Positions 44,512-54,285 of a stretch of DNA of 64,000 nucleotides are shown here, piece after piece. The notes below the pieces were generated by a model, which ran no database searches, was not told where the DNA came from, and saw only the letters and a program-made list of their open reading frames with translations. The translations under genes were made by a program, and so were the position numbers. Position 1 is the first letter of the stretch, and each line of letters opens with the position of its first letter. The stretch lies in the NCBI GenBank assembly GCA_947501935.1, contig CANMXU010000009.1, forward strand, positions 81,514 through 145,513, in the 5' to 3' direction. The DNA is from an uncultured Alteromonadaceae bacterium (GTDB lineage: Bacteria; Pseudomonadota; Gammaproteobacteria; Enterobacterales; Alteromonadaceae).

Positions 44512-46452
44512 TTATTTACTGCTACGATCAACTATGTACTGCATGGCAACTTCATCTTCAGGATCTTTATGCGGGCTTTGCTCGCTGTCTTCGATGATGT
44601 TGTCTGCTAAGCTACTCTTCTCAATTGAATCAAAACCTAGTTTGCTGAAGTACTCAGGTACATAAGTTAATACAATAATGCGCTGCAGTTCAATTTCATG
44701 AGCAAACTCTAATAAGTATTGCACCATAGCTTGACCTTGGCCTTGCGCGTGGAAAGCTTCATCAACCACAATTGAGCGAATTTCCGCTAAACCAGTTTGG
44801 TAAATGTAAAGCGAAGCACTACCGACTACTTGGCCGTCAATTTCAGCCACAACAAAGTTTTGAATGTCGTGAATTATATTGTCACGACTACGCGGTAAAA
44901 TTTCCCCTTTATCAGCCCAGAAGCTAACCAAAGCGTGAATTTTATCAACATCAGACATACGAGCACGACGAACCGATAAGGCCGCAGCACGTTGTGCATT
45001 CAAACGTTGTTTAACTTGTTTTAAGGCATGCTGAATTTGCACTTTACCTGGTGCGCCAATAACTTGCGCACTTAAGGTATCGTTGTCGTCAGACTGCATA
45101 TTATCAATCGCTTTTTGCACTTGAATACGCGAGGTACCGCCAATAGCTTCACGTTTGTCTAAGCATGACTCAATTGATAAATACTTGTAAACATCGTTTT
45201 CAATTTTATCACTAAATTCTTGTAACTGTGCCAGCGTGAAATCTTCTAAAGCATGGCCAGCGTCAATCGCCGATAATACCGCTTCACCCACAATATGATG
45301 AGCTTCACGGAACGGAATATCTTTGGCTACTAAATAGTCAGCTAATTCGGTTGCGTTAGAATAACCTTGTTGCGCAGCAGCTAAGGTGCGTGAACGATTT
45401 ACTTTTAAACCGTCAGCAACCAATACTGCCATTTCCATCACTTCTAACCAAGTATCTAATGCGTCAAACAAACCTTCTTTGTCTTCTTGCATATCTTTGT
45501 TATAAGCCAATGGCAAGGCTTTCATAGTAACCATCATGCCGGTAAGTGAGCCCATTACACGGCCCGCTTTACCACGAATTAATTCACAAGCATCAGGATT
45601 TTTCTTTTGCGGCATTAATGAAGAACCAGAGCTTACTAGGTCACTCATTTCAACAAAACCAGCTTCACCTGAGTTATAGAAAATTAAATCTTCTGCAAAA
45701 CGTGACATGTGCATCATTGAAATGCTGGCGGTTGATAAAAACTCAATCACATGATCTCTATCAGATACCGCGTCTAAACTGTTCAGTGTTGCCGAGCGAA
45801 AACCTAAGTTATGCGCAAGTACTTCACGATCAATTGGGTAAGCTGTACCCGCTAAAGCACCTGAACCTAATGGTGATGTGTCTGCACGGTATAGCGCGTC
45901 TTTTAAACGACCAATATCACGGTTAAACATTTCAACATAGGCTAAACACCAGTGACCAAAAGTTACCGGTTGTGCGCGCTGAAGATGAGTATACCCCGGC
46001 AGAACTGTATCTTTTTCACGTTCAGCCAAGTCCATCATTGCTTGCTGTAAATTAACTAAAGCAAGCAATAATTCGCCGCCAGTTTCCTTACACCACAATT
46101 TTAAATCTGTTGCTACTTGGTCATTACGGCTACGGCCTGTGTGAAGCTTTTTACCTAAATCGCCGGTAGCTTCAATTAACTTGCCTTCAACCCAGCTATG
46201 AATATCTTCAGCATCCGATAATAAAATTTGCTTAGGATTTTCTTCAACCGATGCTTTAAGCTCATTCAATGCCGCCACTAAACGAGTATGTTCATCTGCC
46301 GTTAGTACGCCAACGCTATGAATAGCGCCAGCCCAAGCAATTGAACCAACAATGTCTTGCACTGCCATGCGGTAATCCACTGGCAATGAGTCATTAAATT
46401 TCTTAAATTGTACGCTTGCTTCGCCTTTAAAGCGGCCGCCCCATAATGCCAT
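44512..46452 (-). CDS. argH: Argininosuccinate lyase fused to a GNAT acetyltransferase (ArgH(A))
   Basis: 646 residues, about 180 longer than a plain lyase. Residues 1-460 are the lyase, with [16 protein letters not shown] near 108 and the fumarase-family signature [12 protein letters not shown] near 280. Residues about 490-620 are a GNAT domain ([39 protein letters not shown]). Such ArgH(A) fusions are known from marine gammaproteobacteria such as Moritella, where the added domain supplies acetylglutamate synthase activity. A separate argA follows here. It begins two bases after argG stops. Confidence 0.95.
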   Translation of the reverse strand: MALWGGRFKGEASVQFKKFNDSLPVDYRMAVQDIVGSIAWAGAIHSVGVLTADEHTRLVAALNELKASVEENPKQILLSDAEDIHSWVEGKLIEATGDLGKKLHTGRSRNDQVATDLKLWCKETGGELLLALVNLQQAMMDLAEREKDTVLPGYTHLQRAQPVTFGHWCLAYVEMFNRDIGRLKDALYRADTSPLGSGALAGTAYPIDREVLAHNLGFRSATLNSLDAVSDRDHVIEFLSTASISMMHMSRFAEDLIFYNSGEAGFVEMSDLVSSGSSLMPQKKNPDACELIRGKAGRVMGSLTGMMVTMKALPLAYNKDMQEDKEGLFDALDTWLEVMEMAVLVADGLKVNRSRTLAAAQQGYSNATELADYLVAKDIPFREAHHIVGEAVLSAIDAGHALEDFTLAQLQEFSDKIENDVYKYLSIESCLDKREAIGGTSRIQVQKAIDNMQSDDNDTLSAQVIGAPGKVQIQHALKQVKQRLNAQRAAALSVRRARMSDVDKIHALVSFWADKGEILPRSRDNIIHDIQNFVVAEIDGQVVGSASLYIYQTGLAEIRSIVVDEAFHAQGQGQAMVQYLLEFAHEIELQRIIVLTYVPEYFSKLGFDSIEKSSLADNIIEDSEQSPHKDPEDEVAMQYIVDRSSK

Positions 46453-46454
46453 GC

Positions 46455-47729
46455 TTAGCTATCCTTATTTTCAGGAGAAGTTTCTAACTTGCTGCCTTTT
46501 TGCGAAAGCGCAGTAATACGGCTAGAAAGGCTGAATAAACGAATAAAACCTTCAGCATGTTTTTGGTCGTAAACATCGTCTGCGCCAAATGTGGCAAACT
46601 CTTCAGAATATAAAGAATTTGGTGAACGACGTTGAGTAACTTGCGCCGTGCCCTTGTATAACTTAACCACTACGTCACCAGTTAACTGCTCAGCAAAAGA
46701 GGCAGCACCTGCAAGTTGTGATTTAGCCAGAGGTGTGAACCAGCGACCGTCATAAATTACGTGTGAGAATTCAAGACCAATTGACTCACGGTATTTTAAT
46801 GACTCTTTGTCTAGAATTAAGGTTTCTAAACCTTTGTATGCTGCCATTAAAATAGTGCCACCTGGAGTTTCATAACAACCACGTGACTTCATGCCAACTA
46901 AACGGTTTTCTACGATGTCGATACGACCAACACCGTGCGCCGCACCTTTAGCATTTAAATACATTAATGCTTCATGTGAAGGCATATCTGTTTCGCTGAA
47001 ATCTTTACCGTCAACAGACACTAATTCACCTTCGACAAAGCTTAATTGCACACGCTCTGCTTCATCAGGTGCATCCATTGGATCAACAGTCATGGTCCAA
47101 ACTTCTTTAGACGGCTCGTTCCATGGGTCTTCTAACTCACCACCTTCGTGAGAAATGTGCCATGAGTTTGCGTCACGGCTATAAATTTTGGTTAATGAAG
47201 CTGAACATGGGATATTACGCTCTGCTAAGTAATCTAATAAGTCTTCACGAGAAACCATGTCCCACTCACGCCATGGCGCAATAACGGTTAGCTCTGGTGC
47301 TAGCGCAGCAAAACATGACTCAAAACGCACTTGGTCGTTACCTTTACCAGTACAACCGTGACATACCGCATCTGCACCTACTTTAAGTGCAACTTCAACG
47401 TGCGCTTTAGCAATTACAGGACGCGCCATTGAAGTACCTAAAAGGTATTGACCTTCATACACTGCACCGGTTTTAAGAATTGGGTAAATGTAGTCTTTTA
47501 CGTATTCTTCTTTTAAGTCAACCACGTGACATTCAGTTGCACCTGAAGCAATGGCTTTTTCTTGAATACCTACAAGCTCTTCTTCGCCTTGGCCAACATC
47601 AGCACAAAAAGCGATAACTTCACAACCTTCGTAGTTTTCTTTCAACCATGGAATGATTGCTGATGTATCTAATCCGCCTGAGTACGCTAGTACTACTTTT
47701 TTAATTTTTTTCTTCGCTGCTAAAGCCAT
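46455..47729 (-). CDS. argG: Argininosuccinate synthase
   Basis: 424 residues. The ATP-pyrophosphatase P-loop is [18 protein letters not shown] (12-29). [15 protein letters not shown] lies near 128 and [11 protein letters not shown] near 277. It joins citrulline and aspartate. It is coupled to argH and separated from argF by 337 bp containing two structured DNA elements. Confidence 0.96.
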   Translation of the reverse strand: MALAAKKKIKKVVLAYSGGLDTSAIIPWLKENYEGCEVIAFCADVGQGEEELVGIQEKAIASGATECHVVDLKEEYVKDYIYPILKTGAVYEGQYLLGTSMARPVIAKAHVEVALKVGADAVCHGCTGKGNDQVRFESCFAALAPELTVIAPWREWDMVSREDLLDYLAERNIPCSASLTKIYSRDANSWHISHEGGELEDPWNEPSKEVWTMTVDPMDAPDEAERVQLSFVEGELVSVDGKDFSETDMPSHEALMYLNAKGAAHGVGRIDIVENRLVGMKSRGCYETPGGTILMAAYKGLETLILDKESLKYRESIGLEFSHVIYDGRWFTPLAKSQLAGAASFAEQLTGDVVVKLYKGTAQVTQRRSPNSLYSEEFATFGADDVYDQKHAEGFIRLFSLSSRITALSQKGSKLETSPENKDS

Positions 47730-47932
47730 CTCTTTATCCTTTCAATCTTCGTTCTCACAACTTATGCTTCATTGCCTAAAACTTTCGATTAAACACTTAT
47801 AGACATAAGCTTATTAATCTCAAATTTTGGCAGCTTCGCCTAAATTGCGATAACTGTGATTTTAATTTGGTTTATAAGTTAAATTTTTCACATTCAGCGG
47901 CTTTACTCAACCGCTCAACAATATTTCGTTTT
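47730..47932 (-). other. argG upstream region
   Basis: About 200 bp, AT-rich, expected to hold the argG leader and possibly its promoter. No convincing ARG box pair or RNA motif was seen. Confidence 0.35.
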
Positions 47933-47964
47933 CCTAAGCCACTTTAGTACGGTAGTGGCTTAGG
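47933..47964. repeat. 11 bp perfect hairpin upstream of argG
   Basis: CCTAAGCCACT (47933-47943) and AGTGGCTTAGG (47954-47964) with a 10-base loop. There is no T run on either side, so it is not a standard terminator. It abuts a second inverted-repeat element. Confidence 0.55.
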
Positions 47965-47970
47965 ATTAAG

Positions 47971-48052
47971 TTAGTTCATTCTCATTCAAGGCGAACACGC
48001 GGAACGTAGACTTCTACTTGAGCATGTTCAACGACGAAAGTGGATGAACTAA
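47971..48052. repeat. 82 bp inverted-repeat element downstream of argF
   Basis: Bounded by TTAGTTCATTC (47971-47981) and GGATGAACTAA (48042-48052), complementary at 10 of 11 positions. Inside are nested pairs: GAACA (47993-47997) with TGTTC (48025-48029), and GTAGA (48006-48010) with TCTAC (48013-48017). The interior is less AT-rich than the surroundings. It looks like a small palindromic repeat unit of the REP/MITE kind, but only one copy is in the window. Confidence 0.5.
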
Positions 48053-48066
48053 CGACAGCCTAACCG

Positions 48067-49005
48067 CTACCCCGCGAGCAGGGTTACTAGGACTGCATTC
48101 TGCGCCCACATACGGTTTTCCGCTTCTTGAAAAACCACTGACTTGTCTTTATCGTCAAAAAGCTCAGTGGTAATTTCTTCACCTAAATGTGCTGGCTGAC
48201 AATGCATTACCTTACTTGCGCCGGTTTTTGCCATTAAACCATGGTTTACTTGGTATGCTGCAAATTTCTCTAGTATTGCTGCTTTCTTGCTCGGGTCTTC
48301 ATCACCCATTGAAACCCAAGTGTCGGTATAAATAACATCTTGCTCGCCGATTTCTTCAATGTCAGTAGTAAATACTAACTTACTACCAGAAGCTTGCGCA
48401 AAGGCGGTAGCTTTATCAAGCATAGTTTGCTCAGGGCCGTGGCCTTGTGGGCAAACTAAAGTAAAGTCGACTCCAACAATCGCTGCCATTATCATCAATG
48501 AATTAGAGACATTATTACCGTCACCAACATAAGCAAATTTTACCGTGCTGATATCGTCAAATAATTCTGACAAGGTAACAAAGTCAGCTAAAGCTTGGCA
48601 CGGATGGTAAAGATCACATAAAGCATTAATTACCGGCACGCTCGCATGCTTGGCTAAACCTTCGATGGAATCATTACTAAATACTCGAGCAACAATAGCG
48701 TCGGCATAACATGATAAGTTATTAGCATAATCACTAATGCGTTCACGCTCGCCTAATTTACCGTTTTGCTGACCTAAGTAAAGTGCATGACCACCTAATT
48801 TACTAATGCCCATATCAAAACTTACATGGGTACGTAGTGACGGTTTTTCAAAAATCATTGCTACTGACTTACCCGCTAACGCTTGGTTGTAATCAGTAGG
48901 GTTTGCTTTAATTTTTTTAGCCAAATCGATTAGGCTTAAAATTTGTGCTTTGGTTAGCTGATCGTCAGCTAAAAAGTTTGCTAATTTTGTTGTAGAAAGT
49001 GACAT
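48067..49005 (-). CDS. argF: Ornithine carbamoyltransferase
   Basis: 312 residues. The carbamoyl-phosphate site is EKPSLRTHVSFDMG (near 54; the S-x-R-T motif), followed by HPCQALADFVTL (near 138) and CQPAHLGEE (near 265; the ornithine-pathway HCxP-type region). It forms citrulline. It lies 64 bp after argB. Confidence 0.94.
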   Translation of the reverse strand: MSLSTTKLANFLADDQLTKAQILSLIDLAKKIKANPTDYNQALAGKSVAMIFEKPSLRTHVSFDMGISKLGGHALYLGQQNGKLGERERISDYANNLSCYADAIVARVFSNDSIEGLAKHASVPVINALCDLYHPCQALADFVTLSELFDDISTVKFAYVGDGNNVSNSLMIMAAIVGVDFTLVCPQGHGPEQTMLDKATAFAQASGSKLVFTTDIEEIGEQDVIYTDTWVSMGDEDPSKKAAILEKFAAYQVNHGLMAKTGASKVMHCQPAHLGEEITTELFDDKDKSVVFQEAENRMWAQNAVLVTLLAG

Positions 49006-49069
49006 TGTTTAGTCCTTACCTATTTTCTGGCCTATTGCCTTGCTTAAAATAATAGGCGAATGAAGTAAA

Positions 49070-49846
49070 TTAAAATGAATCAGGTTCAATACGGGTGCCA
49101 ACATTGCCACCCTTGATCAGAGTAATAATTTGCTCTGGCGACTGCCAACTGGCAACCGCGATACTTCGTCGTAACTGATTCGCAGCTAAAAACGCTGCAT
49201 TTACTTTTGCTGTCATTCCGCCAGCAATTACCCCTGAGTCAATCATCTCTTTAGCTTGCGTGCTATTAAGTGACTCTAAATATTGACCTTCGCCATTTCT
49301 AACGCCGGCCACATCGGTTAATAATAATAATTCTGCATTTAATAACTGACAAATCGCCACGGCGGCATCGTCAGCATTAACATTTACTAATTGACCGTCA
49401 GCCAAGGCACCTATTGAAGAAACAATCGGTAAAAATTTAGCGCCAAGTAACGTGTCTAGTAACTTACTATTATGGGGACTCGGTAAGCCAACACAACCTA
49501 AGTCTTGCTGATTTAATTCACAACTAATGGTATCACCGTCGGTTAGTGACAAGCCAACCGCTAACATTTTCATGCTGGCTGCAGTAGCAACAATCGATTT
49601 ATTAACATTTCCGGCTAATGCGCCGCTAATAATAGCAATTTGCTCTTTCGGTGTTACACGCAAGCCGTGTTTCTTTTCAGTAGTAAAACCGGCTTGTGCT
49701 AACATTTCATCAACAACGCAACCACCGCCGTGAACTAATACTACGGCTTGGTTTTCTAATTGTTTGATCACGGCTAAAAGTGCACTTAAGGCACTTTCTT
49801 TTTCTAAAATAGCACCACCAATTTTGATCACTAACGGCTTGTTCAT
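49070..49846 (-). CDS. argB: Acetylglutamate kinase
   Basis: 258 residues, the short enteric-type enzyme. KIGGAILEKESAL (8-20), VLVHGGGCVVDEML (37-50) and the C-terminal GGMTAKVNAAF (209-219) mark the amino-acid kinase fold. It phosphorylates N-acetylglutamate. It lies 21 bp after argC, in the same operon. Confidence 0.95.
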   Translation of the reverse strand: MNKPLVIKIGGAILEKESALSALLAVIKQLENQAVVLVHGGGCVVDEMLAQAGFTTEKKHGLRVTPKEQIAIISGALAGNVNKSIVATAASMKMLAVGLSLTDGDTISCELNQQDLGCVGLPSPHNSKLLDTLLGAKFLPIVSSIGALADGQLVNVNADDAAVAICQLLNAELLLLTDVAGVRNGEGQYLESLNSTQAKEMIDSGVIAGGMTAKVNAAFLAANQLRRSIAVASWQSPEQIITLIKGGNVGTRIEPDSF

Positions 49847-49867
49847 TTTCTTTTCCTTAAACTCGGC

Positions 49868-50887
49868 TTAAGCTGTAGCAATTAATGCATATTCACTTGG
49901 TAAACCTAGTGATATATTTGCACATTGAATGGCTTGAGAAGCTGCGCCTTTAAGTAAGTTGTCAATTGCACAACTTACTACAACCACTTGTTTTTCTTCG
50001 TCATACTTCCAATGCACATCAGCAAAAGGCGTAAAAGATACGTTGTCAATTTTTGGCCATGCACTAGCAATTCTTACTAATGGCGTATTTAGGTATGCTT
50101 GATTAAAAGCGCTATTTACTTGTTTGCTAGTTACACCATCTTTGAGCTGTAAAGTTACCGTTGCCAATAAACCGCGTTTATAAGGCGCTAAATGTGGATT
50201 GAAAATAACCTGAGCATTGGCTTCTTGGCTAATTTCTGGTTGGTGTCTGTGCTGTAAAATATTGTATGGCGTTAAGCTTACTTCATAATAGCTCGTAGCT
50301 AACGAAGCTTTTCTACCCGCGCCACTAACACCACTAATGCCGTTAACCACAATCAGTGAATTTTCAACATGTAAGTTATTTGAAGTAATTGGTTTTAACG
50401 ACAATAAGCTCGCGGTTGGGTAACAACCCGGCACCGCCACTAATTTAGTTGCTGCAATGGCTTCGGCATTCCATTCAGCTAAACCATAAACCGCTTGTGA
50501 TAAAGCGTCTTGGTGTTTGTGCTCAAAACCATAATAGGTTGGGTAATCGGCAGCGTCTTTTAAACGGAAGCCACCAGAAAGATCAAATACTTTTACGCCA
50601 GCATCAACAAAAGCTTGTGCCCAGTCAGCACTAAATTCATGAGGAGTAGCAAAGAATACTGCGTCAATTGACGCTACAGCACTGTCGAACCATGCTTGCG
50701 AGAAACACACTAACGGAAGTTCACAAACTCCCTGCCAGCGAGGATGAAGTTCAGCAAAAGTTTTACCAGCTGAAGAGCTGTTTTCAGAAACGACTAAATG
50801 TTCGATTGAAATTTTATCATGCTGACAAAGCAAAGCGATAAGCTCTGCACCAACGTAACCACTTGCACCAATAACTGCTACTTTCAT
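49868..50887 (-). CDS. argC: N-acetyl-gamma-glutamyl-phosphate reductase
   Basis: 339 residues. The dinucleotide fold begins VAVIGASGYVGAELI. The active-site Cys is in AVPGCYPTA (near 155), and the HRHQPEI segment follows near 215. It reduces acetylglutamyl-phosphate to the semialdehyde. First gene of the argCBFGH order. Candidate ARG boxes lie about 205-240 bp upstream. Confidence 0.96.
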   Translation of the reverse strand: MKVAVIGASGYVGAELIALLCQHDKISIEHLVVSENSSSAGKTFAELHPRWQGVCELPLVCFSQAWFDSAVASIDAVFFATPHEFSADWAQAFVDAGVKVFDLSGGFRLKDAADYPTYYGFEHKHQDALSQAVYGLAEWNAEAIAATKLVAVPGCYPTASLLSLKPITSNNLHVENSLIVVNGISGVSGAGRKASLATSYYEVSLTPYNILQHRHQPEISQEANAQVIFNPHLAPYKRGLLATVTLQLKDGVTSKQVNSAFNQAYLNTPLVRIASAWPKIDNVSFTPFADVHWKYDEEKQVVVVSCAIDNLLKGAASQAIQCANISLGLPSEYALIATA

Positions 50888-51092
50888 AATGCCTCAATAA
50901 AAATACGATTTAATTAAACCGGGAAATTATACTCTAAAAATCAACGCCTGTTTCAGTGTTTCGAAACAAGTTGCACCTATTCACTTAGCTAGTAAATAAA
51001 AACATTCGTCGTCGTAGAGTTGAAGGCATTTTCATTTTTCCGTAGCGTTAATGGAACAGGGTTATTACACTGAAAAGGAATTTAACACCCGC
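50888..51092 (-). other. argC leader and promoter region
   Basis: About 205 bp between argC and the ARG-box-like pair, part of a 481 bp gap. There is no gene and no clear hairpin. The long leader is consistent with insertion or drift in this region. Confidence 0.35.
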
Positions 51093-51129
51093 TGGGTATT
51101 TATGCAACTATTTAGCATAAGTATTTAAC
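51091..51129 (-). promoter_or_regulatory. Candidate paired ARG boxes (ArgR operator)
   Basis: TGGGTATTTATGCA (51093-51106) matches TGMATW4ATKCA at about 12 of 14 positions. AGCATAAGTATTTA (51114-51127) matches at about 11 of 14. They are centred 21 bp apart, the spacing of paired 18 bp ARG boxes separated by 3 bp. They lie between argC and the fucosidase gene. The match is by eye. Confidence 0.45.
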
Positions 51130-51368
51130 AAATTAATTTTATCAAACAATAATCAGCTTATTTTTGATAATTAAAATTCTGCAGTTGATCACTCACACCA
51201 CTTGTTATCATTGATTTTCATTTACTTGTCCAGCGCTTTTCCATGAAGTAAACCGTATTATTCAAAAAATAAATAATAAAAGCCATTAACAAGCCCCTTA
51301 AAAGAAAGTATATTATTTATAATAAACATAATTAAATGCATGTATGACATTTTAACAGGGAATAGTTA

Positions 51369-52931
51369 ATGACTTTGAGTACTATAAAAAAAGCGGCATG
51401 CTTTATTATAAGCTGCACTGCCCTTAATGGCTGTATAGTAAACCCAGCAGCAAAACAAAAAGAACCGCTAGAAGCATCTACAATAAATGTAGTAGCTGAG
51501 AAATATCAAGCCGACTGGTCATCTTTAGCAAAGCATAAAGCCGCGCCCGAATGGCTTAAAGATGCCAAACTAGGACTTTATTTTCATTGGGGCCCTTACA
51601 CTGTACCTGCCGTAGGTAATGAATGGTATCCGCGCTGGATGCACTTTCCTAAACATAATATGGCTAAGCAGCACCTTGCTAACTACGGCTCAGTAGCTGA
51701 TGCGCCTTATCATGACTTTGTTAAAGACTTTACTGGCGAACATTTTAATGCGGGCCAGTGGGCAGATCTTTTTCTGCTATCAGGAGCCAAATTTGCAGGC
51801 CCAGTTGCTGAGCATCATGATGGCTTTGCCATGTGGGATTCAGCAATCACGCCATGGAATGCTAAAGATAAAGGTCCGAAAAAAGATATTCTTGGCGAAT
51901 TATTTACCGAACTAAAAAAAAGAGATATTAAAACCATCGCCACTTTTCATCACGCTAAAAACTTACAACGATATCAAGCCGACTGGCAAAAACAAAAAGC
52001 ACTCAAAGGCAGGGGGTTTAGCGATAGCCATTACCCATACTTACCAGGGCTTGCAACGGCATCAAATGATCCTGAACTAGCACTGCTTTACGGCAATATG
52101 CCCGAGCAGCAATGGTTAGCACAAGTATGGTTAGGAAAGTTAAAAGAAGTGATCAATAAATATCAACCCGATATTGTTTGGTTTGATAGCTGGCTGGATC
52201 AAATACCTGAAAATTATCGTCAGCAGTTCTCAAGTTACTACCTAAACGCTGCGCAGTCTTGGCATAAAGAGGTAGCGATAGTACGCAAGCAAGATGATTT
52301 ACCATTAAGCTTCACCATTAACGATCATGAAAAATCACGCGAGCCGCAAACGTTACCAAACTTATGGATGACTGACGATACTATTAGTACCGGCAGTTGG
52401 AGTTATACCAAGCAGCTAAAAATTAAACCTTTCCAACAAGTTTTACACGCACTTATAGATACGGTAAGTAAAAATGGTGTGGTGTTATTAAATATTTCAC
52501 CAACTGCACAAGGCGTTATACCAAGCGATCAACGCCAAGTTTTGGCTCAGCTAGGCCAATGGCTAAAAGAAAATGGTGAAGCAATTTACCAAACTCGTCC
52601 TTGGCTAGTCGCCGCGCAAGGGCCAACTATAGAGCCTGAAGGCGGCTTTAAAAACCGTAAAGCCTTTTCAGACTTAGCCTATTCCTACCAAGATATCCGC
52701 TACACTCGTTCAAAGAATAATAAAACCGTTTATGCGACGACCTTAGGTACGCCGCCCGCTACCACTCAACTTATTTTGAATGCATTTTCACAACATACTA
52801 TTGCGGTGAGTAATGTTAGCACTTTAGCTGGTGAGTCATTAGCTTGGTCAATGACCGAGCAAGGCTTGCTGATCGAGCTTGGCAACAAAATTACTGCAGA
52901 TGCAATGGTTTTTAAAATAAGTATTAACTAA
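51369..52931 (+). CDS. Alpha-L-fucosidase (GH29), lipoprotein
   Basis: 520 residues. The signal peptide ends at the lipobox ALNGC (Cys about 22). GH29 landmarks: KLGLYFHWGPYTVPAVGNEWYP (near 68), VAEHHDGFAMWDS (near 146), GPKKDILGEL, and the nucleophile Asp in IVWFDSWLD (near 273). It removes fucose from algal or other glycans at the cell surface. It stands alone, pointing the same way as argE, in the space between argC and argE that is a shared divergent promoter in enteric bacteria. It looks like an inserted accessory gene. Confidence 0.92.
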   Translation: MTLSTIKKAACFIISCTALNGCIVNPAAKQKEPLEASTINVVAEKYQADWSSLAKHKAAPEWLKDAKLGLYFHWGPYTVPAVGNEWYPRWMHFPKHNMAKQHLANYGSVADAPYHDFVKDFTGEHFNAGQWADLFLLSGAKFAGPVAEHHDGFAMWDSAITPWNAKDKGPKKDILGELFTELKKRDIKTIATFHHAKNLQRYQADWQKQKALKGRGFSDSHYPYLPGLATASNDPELALLYGNMPEQQWLAQVWLGKLKEVINKYQPDIVWFDSWLDQIPENYRQQFSSYYLNAAQSWHKEVAIVRKQDDLPLSFTINDHEKSREPQTLPNLWMTDDTISTGSWSYTKQLKIKPFQQVLHALIDTVSKNGVVLLNISPTAQGVIPSDQRQVLAQLGQWLKENGEAIYQTRPWLVAAQGPTIEPEGGFKNRKAFSDLAYSYQDIRYTRSKNNKTVYATTLGTPPATTQLILNAFSQHTIAVSNVSTLAGESLAWSMTEQGLLIELGNKITADAMVFKISIN

Positions 52932-52987
52932 CTTATGCACTCCCCATAATTCGGTAAGAATGCATAACATTAGACATGGCATTAATG

Positions 52988-53024
52988 GGCAAGGTTAATT
53001 ACACTGTAAATTATTAACCTTGCC
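52988..53024 (+). terminator. Terminator after the fucosidase gene
   Basis: GGCAAGGTTAAT (52988-52999) and ATTAACCTTGCC (53013-53024) pair perfectly over 12 bp, followed by TATTTGT. It separates the fucosidase transcript from argE, so argE should have its own promoter. Confidence 0.65.
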
Positions 53025-53079
53025 TATTTGTCTGCATTAATCATTTATTTTTGCAGGTATTTTTCACCGGTACTCTGCT

Positions 53080-54240
53080 ATGACCAAGCCAATATCAAGC
53101 CTTCCTAATTTCACTCAAGCACTGAGCGAACTAATTGCCCAACCCTCGATTAGCTCAACCGCCGAAAGTTGGGATCAGGGTAATGCATCAGTTATCCAAT
53201 TATTAGCTGCCTGGTTTGAACAACTTGGCTTTAAAATAGATGTGCAGCCCGTTCCTCATACTCGCAATAAGTTTAATTTATTAGCGACCTTAGGTAGTGG
53301 CGAAGGCGGATTATTATTAGCAGGTCATAGTGATACTGTGCCTTATGATGAAAATCGTTGGCAGTCAGATCCTTTTAAAATAGCCGATCAAGACAACAAG
53401 TTTTTTGGTTTAGGCACCTGTGATATGAAAGGTTTTTTTGCCTTTATATTACAAGCCTGTAAGCATCTTGATCTAAAAAACTTAAAGAAACCCTTGTATA
53501 TATTGGCAACCGCCGACGAAGAAACGACTATGGCAGGCGCGCGCTTTTTTGCTGAAAAGCAATTAATAAAACCTGACGTTGCCGTTATTGGCGAACCGAC
53601 GAGTTTAGTACCTGTGGTTATGCATAAAGGCCATATGTCGCACCGTATTACAGTTCAGGGAAAATCTGGCCATTCGAGCGATCCAAGTAAAGGTGTTAAC
53701 GCCATTGAAATCACCTATGAGGTTATCGGTCAGTTATTACAACTTAAGCGTGATTTAAGCGAAAGGTTTCATCACGACGCTTTTGCCGTACCGGCACCAA
53801 CACTAAATTTAGGCGCAATTAAAGGCGGCGATAATGCCAATAGAATTTGTGGTAGTTGCCAGCTAGACCTAGATTTACGCTCTTTACCAGGCATGACTGA
53901 TGATGAACAAATACTGTGGTTAAGTGATGCACTCGCGCCGCTTGCACAAAAGTATCCAGCACGAATTAAAGTCACCGAGTTGCATTTAAGCTCACCTAGT
54001 TTTGAACAGAAAAAACCTAGTAGCTTAATTGATATTGCTGAAGAAATTAGCGGTCATAAATGTTGCGCGGTAAATTACGCCACTGAAGCGCCGTTTATTC
54101 AACAGCTTGGTTGTCAAACCATAGTCCTCGGACCCGGTTCAATTGAGCAAGCACATCAACCTAATGAATATCTAGCCCATAGTGAAATTGAAAAAACCGA
54201 TAAGCTTTTGCTAGCGCTAATTAATCGTTATTGTTTTTAA
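53080..54240 (+). CDS. argE: Acetylornithine deacetylase
   Basis: 386 residues. M20 metallopeptidase fold: LAGHSDTVPYD (metal His/Asp, near 80), GTCDMKGFFAF (bridging Asp, near 112), ATADEETTMAG (catalytic Glu, near 145) and VIGEPTSLVPV. It releases ornithine from N-acetylornithine. This linear route needs fresh acetylglutamate from ArgA or ArgH(A). The ATG is preceded only by a weak AGG. Confidence 0.95.
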   Translation: MTKPISSLPNFTQALSELIAQPSISSTAESWDQGNASVIQLLAAWFEQLGFKIDVQPVPHTRNKFNLLATLGSGEGGLLLAGHSDTVPYDENRWQSDPFKIADQDNKFFGLGTCDMKGFFAFILQACKHLDLKNLKKPLYILATADEETTMAGARFFAEKQLIKPDVAVIGEPTSLVPVVMHKGHMSHRITVQGKSGHSSDPSKGVNAIEITYEVIGQLLQLKRDLSERFHHDAFAVPAPTLNLGAIKGGDNANRICGSCQLDLDLRSLPGMTDDEQILWLSDALAPLAQKYPARIKVTELHLSSPSFEQKKPSSLIDIAEEISGHKCCAVNYATEAPFIQQLGCQTIVLGPGSIEQAHQPNEYLAHSEIEKTDKLLLALINRYCF

Positions 54241-54285
54241 TCGCTAAGATTAACAAGCTTTATAGCGGTAAATGCAAGTTGGAAA

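Noticed and set aside
53020..53079. ARG box directly upstream of argE
   Set aside because: Only isolated TGCAT and TTGCA half-sites were seen; no 14-base match or paired spacing.
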